Source: Pseudanabaena sp. FACHB-2040
GTDB lineage: Bacteria > Cyanobacteriota > Cyanobacteriia > Phormidesmidales > Phormidesmidaceae
Assembly (NCBI RefSeq): GCF_014696715.1
Contig: NZ_JACJQO010000008.1
Coordinates: 1-64,000 of the forward strand
Direction of reading: 5' to 3'
DNA length: 64,000 nt
Below are positions 43,415 to 51,959 of this stretch, in pieces; the stretch's first letter is position 1; every line of letters begins with the position of its first letter. A program made the position numbers and the translations under genes. The notes under the pieces are model-generated. The model had not been told where the DNA came from. It saw only the letters and a program-made list of their open reading frames with translations, and did no database searches.

Positions 43415-43984
43415 ATGGAACTTCCTGCGCTAAAAACCGAGGTCTATCAGCTAGCCGGGGTCAGCAATACTCGGCAGCTAAAAGCGCGTTACCAACCTCT
43501 AGCCGCCCTCAACCTACGGCTCAAATCTTCTTGGGCAGAGGCGCTAGAGTTTCTCCGAGCTAACCCAGAGATTAAATCAGCTCGGCCCAAAACCCTCTCC
43601 GAGCTAAAGGCGGAGGTGTATGCCTTAGCCCAGGTCACCACTCCCCTGCAACTCAAAGCCAAAGTTGCAGCGACTAAAACGCTCAACTTCAGCCAAAAAG
43701 CCTCGTGGGAAAAGGCGCTGGCCCTCCTCCAACCCTCCCCGATTACCTTTCAAGACTGGCTCAATCAGCCCTCTGAGGAATACAAAGACCTCTTTGCAGA
43801 AATAGACTCTGCCACCACAGACCTGAGCAAAGCCATCGATAAAGCCCAGCGGCTCGGCCAGGAGGCTCAGGAAATGGCCGTTGAGCTTGAAAAACAGACG
43901 GTTGAAGCCAAAGAAGAGGCCGCCCTGCTCAGACAAGAAATTGAAGCGGCCCGAAGAATAGCCCAACAGGCCGAATTGAATTGA
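43415..43984 (+). CDS. Two-repeat protein with a coiled-coil tail
   Basis: A 189-residue protein from ATG 43415. Residues 6-47 and 64-105 are tandem repeats of about 42 residues: ALKTEVYQLAGVSNTRQLKA and ELKAEVYALAQVTTPLQLKA share L-K-x-E-V-Y-x-L-A-x-V, and both end with S-W-x-x-AL-x-x-L. Each repeat looks helical, perhaps SAP-like. Residues 130-189 form a Glu-rich coiled coil. I do not recognise the family. It follows the coiled-coil gene closely and is probably co-transcribed with it. Confidence 0.75.
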   Translation: MELPALKTEVYQLAGVSNTRQLKARYQPLAALNLRLKSSWAEALEFLRANPEIKSARPKTLSELKAEVYALAQVTTPLQLKAKVAATKTLNFSQKASWEKALALLQPSPITFQDWLNQPSEEYKDLFAEIDSATTDLSKAIDKAQRLGQEAQEMAVELEKQTVEAKEEAALLRQEIEAARRIAQQAELN

Positions 43985-44054
43985 GGCGGAGATAGCTTTT
44001 TACCCTTCATGACCTTAATTTGTACTGTGATAAAGAAAAAGTCACCGTACAGCT

Positions 44055-45245
44055 GTGAATCTTTTGGCCCGTTCTCCAAATCGCCTACTGTTTATCAGCG
44101 AACGCTTTCCGTCCGATGTGGGAGGCGTTTCCCGCAGCGCTGACCGTCTGACCCAGAGCCTAGTCCAGTTAGGTCTGAGCCTGGAGGTACTGACCTGGAG
44201 CCGCTACCTGCAGCCGGGGGAGGTGATGCGTCAAGCGGTCGATACGCCGTCTGGCAGCCTGAGTGTGCATCGAGTCGGTCTGTACCGCCAGTGGGATATG
44301 ACCCTGCCCCATACCCTCAACGTGTTGGACTGGCTCCACGATGAGCAGCCCTTCCACGCGGTCTGGGGGCACTACCTGTTTCCAGCTGCCTTTGTGGCCG
44401 TCTGGTTTGCCCAGCTCAAAGGATTGCCCAGCCTGGTTAGCGCTCGGGGTAATGACGTTGATCGGGCCATGTTTCCCCCCGGTGACTTTGCCCGCCTGCA
44501 GTGGACCTTAGCCCAAGCGACCCAGATTGCTGCCGTCAGCCAGAACATGGCCCATAAAGTGCAGTGCCTAAGCCAGCGTCAGGACGTGCAGGTGCTGCAC
44601 AACGTGGTGAATACGGACGAGTTTCACGCGAACTGGCCGACGGATGACTTGGCCCAGCTGCGGCAGTCCCTAGGGATTGCCCCGCAAGAGACGGTACTGG
44701 GCTTTTCTGGTGAGCTGCGGGAGAAAAAGGGGCAGCGGTTTTTGCTGCAGGCCCTGGCCCAGGTTCAGCAGGTGCGGCCTGCCTGTTTGCTGGTCATTGG
44801 CGAGGTGCGCCCCTCAGCCCAAACCTTAATCGAGAGCTTTGCTAACGACCACCCCCAAGCAGCGGATCGAATTGTGATTACGGGCCATCTGCCTGACCCT
44901 AAGGCCGTTGCTCGCCACCTGAGCCTATGTGACGTGTATCTACAGCCCTCACTCTGGGAAGGACTGCCCAATGCCCTGCTAGAGGCTATGGCCTGTGAGC
45001 GCTGCTGCATCGCCAGTGATGCTGGCGGCATCCCGGAGGTGATGGAATCTAGCAAGACCGGCTTTCTGCTGCCGCGATCGCAACTTCACCACCTAGGCGA
45101 CGCCGTTCTAGAGTGCTTATCCCTGCCCCTCAGCGAACGGCAGGAGATCGGAAAGAGAGCTGGCAACCTCATCCGCATCCGCTTTTCTTTAATGCAGGAA
45201 CAGACACAGCTCAAAGCACTGTTACAAGGGTTGTATAGGCAATGA
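44055..45245 (+). CDS. GT4-family glycosyltransferase
   Basis: A 396-residue GT-B enzyme from a GTG start. The N-terminal acceptor domain starts RLLFISERFPSDVGGVSRSA, with the usual GG loop. The C-terminal donor domain contains VLGFSGELREKKGQRFLLQA, the GHLPDP motif and the E-x7-E nucleotide-sugar signature EGLPNALLEAMACERCCIAS. It transfers a sugar from a nucleotide donor to a polysaccharide or lipid. It lies next to a second GT4 gene on the other strand and a MurG-like enzyme at 49 kb. Together they indicate a cell-surface glycan locus, but no export or polymerase gene is present. Confidence 0.92.
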   Translation: MNLLARSPNRLLFISERFPSDVGGVSRSADRLTQSLVQLGLSLEVLTWSRYLQPGEVMRQAVDTPSGSLSVHRVGLYRQWDMTLPHTLNVLDWLHDEQPFHAVWGHYLFPAAFVAVWFAQLKGLPSLVSARGNDVDRAMFPPGDFARLQWTLAQATQIAAVSQNMAHKVQCLSQRQDVQVLHNVVNTDEFHANWPTDDLAQLRQSLGIAPQETVLGFSGELREKKGQRFLLQALAQVQQVRPACLLVIGEVRPSAQTLIESFANDHPQAADRIVITGHLPDPKAVARHLSLCDVYLQPSLWEGLPNALLEAMACERCCIASDAGGIPEVMESSKTGFLLPRSQLHHLGDAVLECLSLPLSERQEIGKRAGNLIRIRFSLMQEQTQLKALLQGLYRQ

Positions 45246-45288
45246 GGAATGGTGAATGGGACGAGAACAGACAATAAGCATAAGTCTC

Positions 45289-46464
45289 TCATCCTCTCAT
45301 CCCCTTATACACCGCTACTAGCTGAGCCCCTGCCTGCTCCCAAGTGTAGTGCTGCTCAACCCGCCGGCGCGCTTGGCTAGAAAGTCGCTGCCGCAGATCC
45401 CCGTCTTGCCGCAACCGCACCATTGCTTCTTTAATGCCTTTAGCTGAGCCAGGAGGAGTGGTCAAAAAATGGATCTCGGGTTGACCCAAGGCTGTCACCA
45501 CCGGCAGGTCGCTGGTAATCACTGGGGTGCCCGAGGCCATACCCTCTAATACTTTCAGGGGACAGCAGCCCTGGACCATGTTGCGATCATTGGCGGTGAG
45601 GGGAGCTGCGATCGCATCTGCCTTGTGTAAATAGCGCACCAACTCGGTCTGGGGCAGGGGCGGCAATATGTGCAGTCGGTCGGCCACCTGCCAGCGGTCG
45701 GCCAGCTTTTCTAGAGCTGTGATCTGATCGGGGCGGGCCGGACCAATGACCGTTAGCTCCGCCTCAAAGTCGCGGCAGTACAGGGCCAAGGCATCCAAGG
45801 CCAGGGAGACGCCCTGCCAGGCCGACAGAGTGCCAAAGTAAAGCAGCTGTAGCGGCTCCAGTGGGTTGCCCAGGGCAGGCGGCTGGTAGGGAATCAGGCC
45901 CAAATCGACGCCGTTAGGAATGACAGTGAGTTTTTCGGCAGGCACTCCGTAGGCTTGGATCAGGTAGTCACGGGTGATGGGGCTGGGGGTGACGATGTGG
46001 GTGGCAGCGTGGAGGCAGAGGTGTTCTTGCGATCGCAGCTTGTGCATCAGCTCCCGGTCATCGGCCACCTGAGGATAGCGGTACTTCAGCTCGATCGAGG
46101 GTAGCCCGTTGACCTCAAAAATTAGGTGGCGGCAAAACTGCTCCCGATTCAGCGCAATTGGCAGCCCCTCAAAGATGGAGCGCACCTGGATTACCTCAAA
46201 ATGCCGCCCCTGCAGCCAGTGCCACAGCCGCTGGCGAAAGTCGATCACTCGGTCAATCAGAGTTTTGCCGAGGGCAGGTAGGGCGGTGTGATAGACACCA
46301 GACCAACGGGCCGTCTCTTCTGCGCTAGGAGTGGCGGCAACAGTGACTAGCTGCACCGGCCCCACAGCGGCACCTAGGGTTTTGACAAAGGCTTCGATGT
46401 GGGTGGCAGCTCCTTTGGGCGCGGGTACTGTGTCAAAGGAGAGGTAAGCAATCGGTTGAGTCAT
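45289..46464 (-). CDS. GT4-family glycosyltransferase
   Basis: A 391-residue GT-B glycosyltransferase, converging with the GT4 gene at 44 kb. The start MTQPIAYLSFDTVPAPKGAA has the GA-x-x-H loop, the donor side reads LLYFGTLSAWQGVSLALDAL, and PLKVLEGMASGTPVITSDLP is the E-x7 signature. An N-terminal acceptor motif, EVNGLPSIELKYRY, is typical of trehalose-synthase-like or exopolysaccharide enzymes. The sugar donor is unknown. It is divergent from the four-gene operon beginning at 46.6 kb, with about 120 bases between. Confidence 0.9.
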   Translation of the reverse strand: MTQPIAYLSFDTVPAPKGAATHIEAFVKTLGAAVGPVQLVTVAATPSAEETARWSGVYHTALPALGKTLIDRVIDFRQRLWHWLQGRHFEVIQVRSIFEGLPIALNREQFCRHLIFEVNGLPSIELKYRYPQVADDRELMHKLRSQEHLCLHAATHIVTPSPITRDYLIQAYGVPAEKLTVIPNGVDLGLIPYQPPALGNPLEPLQLLYFGTLSAWQGVSLALDALALYCRDFEAELTVIGPARPDQITALEKLADRWQVADRLHILPPLPQTELVRYLHKADAIAAPLTANDRNMVQGCCPLKVLEGMASGTPVITSDLPVVTALGQPEIHFLTTPPGSAKGIKEAMVRLRQDGDLRQRLSSQARRRVEQHYTWEQAGAQLVAVYKGMRG

Positions 46465-46587
46465 GGATGCTACAGAAGAAGGCAGGCTCAGCCATTACGC
46501 AGGCAGCAGCTATAACGTTTTGTGACAACCCCCCATAGGGTAGAGCTGGGCTTGATAGACAGGAGATGTCCTGTAGCCAGTGATACC

Positions 46588-47445
46588 ATGGCTGTCGATA
46601 TCAAGACTCTGCGCCAGCAGCCGACTTACCAAGCTAGCACCCCAGTTGAGTCGCTGCTAGGTGATCTGAGTTTCCTGACCCAGCTAGATGTCCAAATCGA
46701 GCAAAAGCTCAAAAGGGCCAACATACTGCTGGGTGTGGGAATTGCTGTGGTTTTTATTTCGTTCTTTTTGCTTGCCATAGGCATTGGCATTGTCACCCTG
46801 GCTGTGGGGCTGGGGCTAGCGATTTGGGGCGGAGTCAGCCGTCAGCGGCTAGTCAAAATCAACATTCCCAACTACCGCTATGAGCTGCTGATCCGGGTCT
46901 TGCAAATGCTGCTGCGGGACATGGCTCCCGATCAGCCAGTTGACTTAAAGCTGGGGCTGACTTCGGTTGAGCGGCCGGAGAAGAAGATCGACACCATTCC
47001 CCACCCGTCTCGATCTAAATGGAACATTGACCGCTACGCCGACCCTTGGCTGGAGCTGTCGAGCCAGTTTCTCGATGGTACGCGCTTTACCCTCAGCGCT
47101 ACAGAGCTGTTTCAGAGTCACCACGGCTGGAAGCGAGGCCGCAGCGGCAAAAGCAAATACAAGCGCAAGCCCAAGCCTAAGGGTCAGCTGCTGAGCCTAA
47201 ACTTGACCTTTTCCCGACGTAAGTATGGCGCAGTAGACCAGATGAGCAGTGATTTGCAGGGCGCGATTCAACTACCGCCTACGGTTCGCCTGAAAGCTAT
47301 CGAAAATCGGGACAACCACCTGCTGCTCCAGGTCAAGTCCTCGCCGCCCCCCGGTGTTGATGATCTGTACCAAACCATCAGCCTCATGTTCCTCAGCATC
47401 TACCAAATTTTGAACCTATCACGCGAACTTTCTAAGCAGCCATGA
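46588..47445 (+). CDS. Hypothetical membrane protein (operon gene 1)
   Basis: A 285-residue protein from ATG 46588; an earlier GTG at 46522 is less likely. Residues 25-80 contain a pair of hydrophobic helices (NILLGVGIAVVFISFFLLAI, then VTLAVGLGLAIWGGV). The rest is a soluble, basic cytoplasmic domain with a Lys-rich loop (GKSKYKRKPKPKG) and strands LSLNLTFSRRKYGAVDQM. I do not recognise the family. Its stop overlaps the next ATG by four bases (ATGA), so the two are coupled. It is the first gene of a four-gene unit. Confidence 0.8.
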   Translation: MAVDIKTLRQQPTYQASTPVESLLGDLSFLTQLDVQIEQKLKRANILLGVGIAVVFISFFLLAIGIGIVTLAVGLGLAIWGGVSRQRLVKINIPNYRYELLIRVLQMLLRDMAPDQPVDLKLGLTSVERPEKKIDTIPHPSRSKWNIDRYADPWLELSSQFLDGTRFTLSATELFQSHHGWKRGRSGKSKYKRKPKPKGQLLSLNLTFSRRKYGAVDQMSSDLQGAIQLPPTVRLKAIENRDNHLLLQVKSSPPPGVDDLYQTISLMFLSIYQILNLSRELSKQP

Positions 47446-48230
47446 TGCCGATTTCTTCCTTTGCCTCAACTCATCTCTGTTGGCCTCAAAGGCTAGAGCC
47501 AACCCCCCGTCCTCAACGGCTAACGCCATCCCGTCAATCTCAGTGGCTTTCTCTGGGGCTGCTTCTGGCAATCATGCTGAGCTTTTCCATGACGGGCTGT
47601 ACTGCTTCGACGACTCTAACGGCAGATCCCCCACCCGCAGCGGTGGAGCCTGCTACACCATCCTCACCTGACGCTAACCCGGCAGCCGACGCCACAACCA
47701 CCCTCGAAACTCTCAAGTTTAAACAGGGCAGCGGAGCCGAAGCCTTTTCCCTCAAGCTCAAGCCTGATGGGGCCAAGCTGGTAAATCCTGGAGAGGCAGA
47801 GCTGGCCCGACTGACAGTAGATGATGCGCAGAAGGTCAAAATTAAGAACGCTCAGGACAAGCCCCTAGGCTACGTAGTGAAGAACGGGGATCACTGGAAG
47901 GTGGAGAATGCCGAGCAGAGCAAAACGCTCTACGTGCTGCGGCGACAGACTGACGGCGATTACAAGCTAGAAGATGGTCAAGACCAGCCGATCTACCGTA
48001 TTAAGGTGCGGGACTATGGCTATGAGATTGAAACGCCGGATAAACAGTCGCTCTACAAGATCAAGGTAAAGGAAGGCAAAATCTCTCTACGCAACGCAGC
48101 AGAAGAAACTGTGCTGTCTACCAAGGATGCGATCGCACCCATTGCCTTTGCCGCCTTTGGCTTTGAGGTGCTAACGCCGGAACAGCAGGCCGCCCTTGCC
48201 TACTCGGTCAACCTGACAGGGGGCCAGTAA
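47442..48230 (+). CDS. Putative lipoprotein (operon gene 2)
   Basis: A 262-residue protein with an unusually long basic N-region (about 34 residues) before the hydrophobic core LLLAIMLSFSM and the lipobox SMTGC, so Cys53 would be lipidated. A Pro/Ala-rich linker follows. The mature part has repeated short strands: QDKPLGYVVKNGDHWKVENA, then DGQDQPIYRIKVRDYGYEIE and KQSLYKIKVKEGKISL, about 25-residue units suggesting a beta-rich repeat. No family is recognised. It overlaps gene 1 by 4 bases and gene 3 starts 2 bases after its stop. Confidence 0.75.
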   Translation: MMPISSFASTHLCWPQRLEPTPRPQRLTPSRQSQWLSLGLLLAIMLSFSMTGCTASTTLTADPPPAAVEPATPSSPDANPAADATTTLETLKFKQGSGAEAFSLKLKPDGAKLVNPGEAELARLTVDDAQKVKIKNAQDKPLGYVVKNGDHWKVENAEQSKTLYVLRRQTDGDYKLEDGQDQPIYRIKVRDYGYEIETPDKQSLYKIKVKEGKISLRNAAEETVLSTKDAIAPIAFAAFGFEVLTPEQQAALAYSVNLTGGQ

Positions 48231-48232
48231 TC

Positions 48233-48964
48233 TTGCGTATTCAACTCACCTGGACCGACCCGAGCGGCCAGCAGCGTCAGCCGATTCTAGAAACCCCCAT
48301 CGCCTTGGGCAGCGACTTTGACGCTATGCCCACTAACTACGAGGGGCAGCAGGTCAGCCGTCTGGTCTTACCCGATGAGACAGTGACCGCTTACCACGCT
48401 CTGATCGAGGTTCGCAACGACACACCCCTGATCACCACGCCTTCTGGTCAAAACGTGCAGATCAACCGCCTGACCCTGCCCATGTCTACCTTGTTTGAGG
48501 GTGATGTGCTGCAGATTGGCCCCTTCTCTCTATTGCTCAGCTTCCCTTCTGCAGAGACCTCAATCAGTCCAGCAACAAGTCCAGCGGCACCAGCGGTCGG
48601 GGGTGTAGCTCCAATCGCTGCACCCCCAACCGCTACACCTCAAACTGAGGAAGATCTGGGGCCAGAGGGGTGCGATCGCAAAGTCGGCTTTTTGTTTAAG
48701 CGGCGCTGTGGCCGCACTAGCCGCGTTGACTGCCCCTACTGCAATGACGGCCAGTCTTCAGGTGACCCCTATTTTTACGAAGAATACAGCGCTTACCCTA
48801 ACTACGGCATCTATAACCGGGGCTACTGGGGCCACGACTATTACGCTTACCGCTACAGCTCCGGCTCCTACAATCGAGGGCAGGCCGACTTCACTGAGGC
48901 CGATGCCGCTGCCTTTGAGTCAGAGGCGGACCGTGACTATGAGAGGGATATGGGAGCCAGCTAA
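48233..48964 (+). CDS. FHA-like protein with Cys motif and Tyr-rich tail (operon gene 3)
   Basis: A 243-residue protein with a TTG start 2 bases after gene 2. Residues 1-105 resemble an FHA phosphothreonine-binding fold: IALGSDFDAMP, the VTAYHALIEV strand replacing S-x-x-H, and LFEGDVLQIGPFSLLL. A Pro/Ala linker is followed by a Cys motif (GCDRK, RRCGR, VDCPYC) that may bind zinc, then a Tyr/Gly/Asp-rich low-complexity tail (YGIYNRGYWGHDYYAYRY). The usual Gly-Arg of FHA is missing, so ligand binding is uncertain. The stop is followed immediately by the ATG of gene 4. Confidence 0.7.
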   Translation: MRIQLTWTDPSGQQRQPILETPIALGSDFDAMPTNYEGQQVSRLVLPDETVTAYHALIEVRNDTPLITTPSGQNVQINRLTLPMSTLFEGDVLQIGPFSLLLSFPSAETSISPATSPAAPAVGGVAPIAAPPTATPQTEEDLGPEGCDRKVGFLFKRRCGRTSRVDCPYCNDGQSSGDPYFYEEYSAYPNYGIYNRGYWGHDYYAYRYSSGSYNRGQADFTEADAAAFESEADRDYERDMGAS

Positions 48965-50050
48965 ATGGGTCAGTCCGTCCCCTGCCCCTGGCTGATTTAT
49001 GCCTTGGGCGGCGGCTGGGGCCATCTCAACCGAACCGTGGCTCTGGGCCGTCTTGCTGCCGCCCAAAGCCCGGTTCACATTCTCACCAACAGCCCCTATG
49101 CTGCCCTAGTGAACGAGGAACTAGAGCGCTGGCAGCAGCAGGGCCAGAGCGTTCCTCACCTGATAGCCTTTTCAGCCACTCTGGAAAAAGCGGCCCTCTG
49201 CCGCCAAGTCCAGGCGCAGGTGATCAGCCGCTCCTACCGCTGCCTAATTGCCGATACCTTTCCCCGTGGGCTGGGCGGCGAATTGGCCGATCTGCTGCCA
49301 GGGCTGAACTGTCCTAAGGTGCTCATTCATCGGGATTTGAACCCGGACTATGTGCGATCGCACCAGCTGTCAGAATTTGTCGCTCGCTATTACGACCTGG
49401 TAATTGTTCCTGGGGAGGGCGCTGTGCCCCTAGCCTCGCTGCCCCAAGTTCGCCACACCCCGCCCTGGCTAATATACGACGCGGCAGAACTAGCAAAACG
49501 GTTGGCGCATCCCACCTTCACTAAAGGTGCAGGCCCCTGCGCTCCGACCCCTGCCCCTAACGGAGGGCACCCCCTCATCCTGGTCTGTGCAGCAGGCAAC
49601 ACCGCTGAACAAGAATTCTTTGGCACCCTCACCGATCAGCTGCAGCAGGCATTTCCCAAAGCCCGCGTGCGGTGTCTGGCCGCTAACTGTCCCCCCGGCT
49701 GTCCCCCCGCTCTATGGCTACAAACCTGGCCGGGGTTGCCCTGGATTGCCCAGGCTGCGGTCGTAGTAGGCGGCGGTGGCTACAACACAGTTTATGAATG
49801 TGCTGCCCTCAAGAAGCCGCTAGTGGCCTTTGCTTTGCCCCGCCTATACGACCGTCAGTCGCGTCGGCTGGGCCGCTATGGGGTGCAGGTGAGCACAATG
49901 GCAGCGGCGATAGAGCAAGTAAAGATCGTCCTGCAACGGCCACAGAGAGATGTTCAAATGCCCTGCCTCAGCCTCAGCAATGCCATTGCACTCTACTCCA
50001 ATGGTGCGACCAACGCACTTCGGCAGATACAGCAGGTGCTTGGGGGCTGA
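48965..50050 (+). CDS. MurG/GT28-like glycosyltransferase (operon gene 4)
   Basis: A 361-residue GT-B protein of the MurG-like type. It opens with WLIYALGGGWGHLNRTVALG, the GGxGH motif of UDP-sugar binding family 28. The C-terminal half has AAVVVGGGGYNTVYECAALK, the donor-side GG-x-x-x-x-x-E signature, and PLVAFALPRLYDRQSRR. It has no membrane helix and probably transfers a hexose or HexNAc to a lipid carrier or glycan at the inner membrane. The start codon abuts the FHA-like stop, so it is the last gene of the operon. Its exact product is unknown. Confidence 0.85.
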   Translation: MGQSVPCPWLIYALGGGWGHLNRTVALGRLAAAQSPVHILTNSPYAALVNEELERWQQQGQSVPHLIAFSATLEKAALCRQVQAQVISRSYRCLIADTFPRGLGGELADLLPGLNCPKVLIHRDLNPDYVRSHQLSEFVARYYDLVIVPGEGAVPLASLPQVRHTPPWLIYDAAELAKRLAHPTFTKGAGPCAPTPAPNGGHPLILVCAAGNTAEQEFFGTLTDQLQQAFPKARVRCLAANCPPGCPPALWLQTWPGLPWIAQAAVVVGGGGYNTVYECAALKKPLVAFALPRLYDRQSRRLGRYGVQVSTMAAAIEQVKIVLQRPQRDVQMPCLSLSNAIALYSNGATNALRQIQQVLGG

Positions 50051-50076
50051 GCTCAGCAGGCGCGTGACACAGCCCC

Positions 50077-50775
50077 CTAACCCACGGCTGAAGCTGCCGA
50101 GTTACGCTTTAACACGCCATCTTCCATGTGGATGAGGCGATCTGCGACGTCTAAAATTCGGTTGTCGTGGGTTACTAGCAAAATTGTGCAGCCTTGCTCT
50201 TTTGCCAGAGACTGCATTAGGTTAACCACATCTCGCCCTGATTTGCTGTCTAGCGCGGCAGTAGGTTCGTCAGCAAGGACCAGTTTGGGATGGCTAACTA
50301 GTGCTCGTGCGATCGCAACCCTCTGTTTTTGTCCGCCCGATAGCTCATCTGGATAATAGTCGATGCGCTCTCCCAAGCCGACCTGGTTTAGCATCGCAAC
50401 CGACCGCGCTTTCATATCTGCGGAAGTTAGCTCTCGATGCAGTTCTAGACCCATCTTGACGTTCTGTAGGGCCGTCAAACTGCTGTGCAGGTTGTGTGCC
50501 TGAAAAATGTATCCGTGGTGCTTGCGGGCTTGCGTCAGCTGTCGAGAAGTTGCCCCGCACAATTCTTGCCCCAGGACTTGTAAGCGGCCAGATTGAGCAG
50601 ACCGTAGCCCACCGATCAACGTCAGCAGCGTTGTTTTTCCAGAGCCTGAAGGCCCAGTCATGATCACAATCTCGCCTGCATTGATTTCGAGATTGATATC
50701 AAATAAAACCTGCTTACGCAGCTGACCTTGGCCAAAGGTGTGGTCGAGATTTTGAACCGAAATAGCGATAGCCAT
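50077..50775 (-). CDS. devA: DevA-type ABC ATPase
   Basis: A 232-residue MacB/DevA-family ATPase from ATG 50775 (MAIAISVQNLDHTFGQGQLR). Walker A GPSGSGKT is at 41-48, the signature LSGGQKQR and Walker B LVLADEPTAALDS follow, and the switch is LLVTHD. DevA powers the DevBC export machine. Its start lies 8 bases after the devC stop. In filamentous cyanobacteria devBCA exports heterocyst glycolipids, but paralogues in non-heterocystous strains export other compounds. Here the operon context suggests detoxification or export of a monooxygenase product. Confidence 0.92.
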   Translation of the reverse strand: MAIAISVQNLDHTFGQGQLRKQVLFDINLEINAGEIVIMTGPSGSGKTTLLTLIGGLRSAQSGRLQVLGQELCGATSRQLTQARKHHGYIFQAHNLHSSLTALQNVKMGLELHRELTSADMKARSVAMLNQVGLGERIDYYPDELSGGQKQRVAIARALVSHPKLVLADEPTAALDSKSGRDVVNLMQSLAKEQGCTILLVTHDNRILDVADRLIHMEDGVLKRNSAASAVG

Positions 50776-50783
50776 TATTCGCT

Positions 50784-51959
50784 TTAAAACATATCTGCTG
50801 GATCTGCGGACTGAAGCTTGCGGGTTGCGATCGCACCTGAAAGCGCACACATCACAACCGTCAGCACAAGGACAAAGGCTGCTCTTGAAGCCGTCATGTA
50901 AATCGGTAAAGCCGTTGCTCGAGCTGCCAGGGTATACAGCCCCAGGGGCAAAACGGCACCGGGGATAAATCCGAGAAAGGCCAGGATAATTGCCTCTTCA
51001 AACACGATGCCCAGTAAATAGGAATTGCCGTAACCCATTGCTTTGAAAGTCGCATACTCCTTCAAGTGAGCATTGACATCGGTGGATAGAACCTGATAAA
51101 CAATCACAACGCCCACCACAAATGCCATGACAGTTCCTAGCCCAAAGACAAATCCAATTGGGCTGGCAGTTCTCCAATAGGTTTCCTCAAACTGCACATA
51201 CTCTTGAACCGTCAGCACGCGCACATCTTCGGGCAAATAGGAGGCTAGAGCAGCGGCCACCTGCTGAGGATCGGAGTCTGATTGCACCTGAATCAGCCCC
51301 AGGCTAATGCTGGCAGCCTCTCGGCGCGGAAAAAGCTGGAGAAAGGTCTGATCGCTGACCATCAGGTTAGCATCTGCGCCAAAAGATGCCCCCAGGCTAA
51401 ACAGTCCGGCAATCGTCAATGTGCGACGATCAACTTCAGTGGTGATGGGGTTGCCCTGGTCTACCTGTGCGATCGCATCGGCATACTTGCCTCTCGCACC
51501 CCGATCAAAGAGAACTGTGTCTGGCAACTTCAGCTTGTCGAGCTGCTGATTGACTTCTGGTAGCTCAAAGGCTGGCTCATCTGGCCTAAATCCCAACACC
51601 TGCACCGTAGCGTTCAGACGGGTTTGGGGATTTCTCCAGGTGATGCTGCTGATATACAGCGCAGTTGCCGACTCGACACCTGGAACATCCCTTGCCTGCA
51701 GCAGTCGCCGCCGCGAAAAGGTTGATAGATTTTGCAGATTAAGGGCTTTGGGACTGAGCAAAACGATATCGGCTGACATGGCGTGACTAACGCGGGTATT
51801 GCTGTCGTACAGCGCATTTTGAAAGCCGAGCTGCATAAACATCAGCACATCTGCAAACGCAATACCGGCTAGGGCAACCAGCAAGCGACTTTTTTCATGG
51901 CTCAGCTGTAGCCATCCCAGGGGCGTGCGGCGCTGCAGCTGTTGAATAAATCCAATCAT
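50784..51959 (-). CDS. devC: DevC-type ABC permease
   Basis: A 391-residue MacB-like permease of the DevC type. The N-terminal LGWLQLSHEKSRLLVALAGIAFADVLMFMQLGFQNAL is typical, with one membrane helix. A large periplasmic domain at about 50-265 follows, then three helices including VFGLGTVMAFVVGVVIVYQVLSTDV and FLGFIPGAVLPLGLYTLAA. It overlaps devB by 4 bases. It forms the inner-membrane part of an exporter that works with DevB and an outer-membrane TolC-like channel that is not in this window. Confidence 0.92.
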   Translation of the reverse strand: MIGFIQQLQRRTPLGWLQLSHEKSRLLVALAGIAFADVLMFMQLGFQNALYDSNTRVSHAMSADIVLLSPKALNLQNLSTFSRRRLLQARDVPGVESATALYISSITWRNPQTRLNATVQVLGFRPDEPAFELPEVNQQLDKLKLPDTVLFDRGARGKYADAIAQVDQGNPITTEVDRRTLTIAGLFSLGASFGADANLMVSDQTFLQLFPRREAASISLGLIQVQSDSDPQQVAAALASYLPEDVRVLTVQEYVQFEETYWRTASPIGFVFGLGTVMAFVVGVVIVYQVLSTDVNAHLKEYATFKAMGYGNSYLLGIVFEEAIILAFLGFIPGAVLPLGLYTLAARATALPIYMTASRAAFVLVLTVVMCALSGAIATRKLQSADPADMF

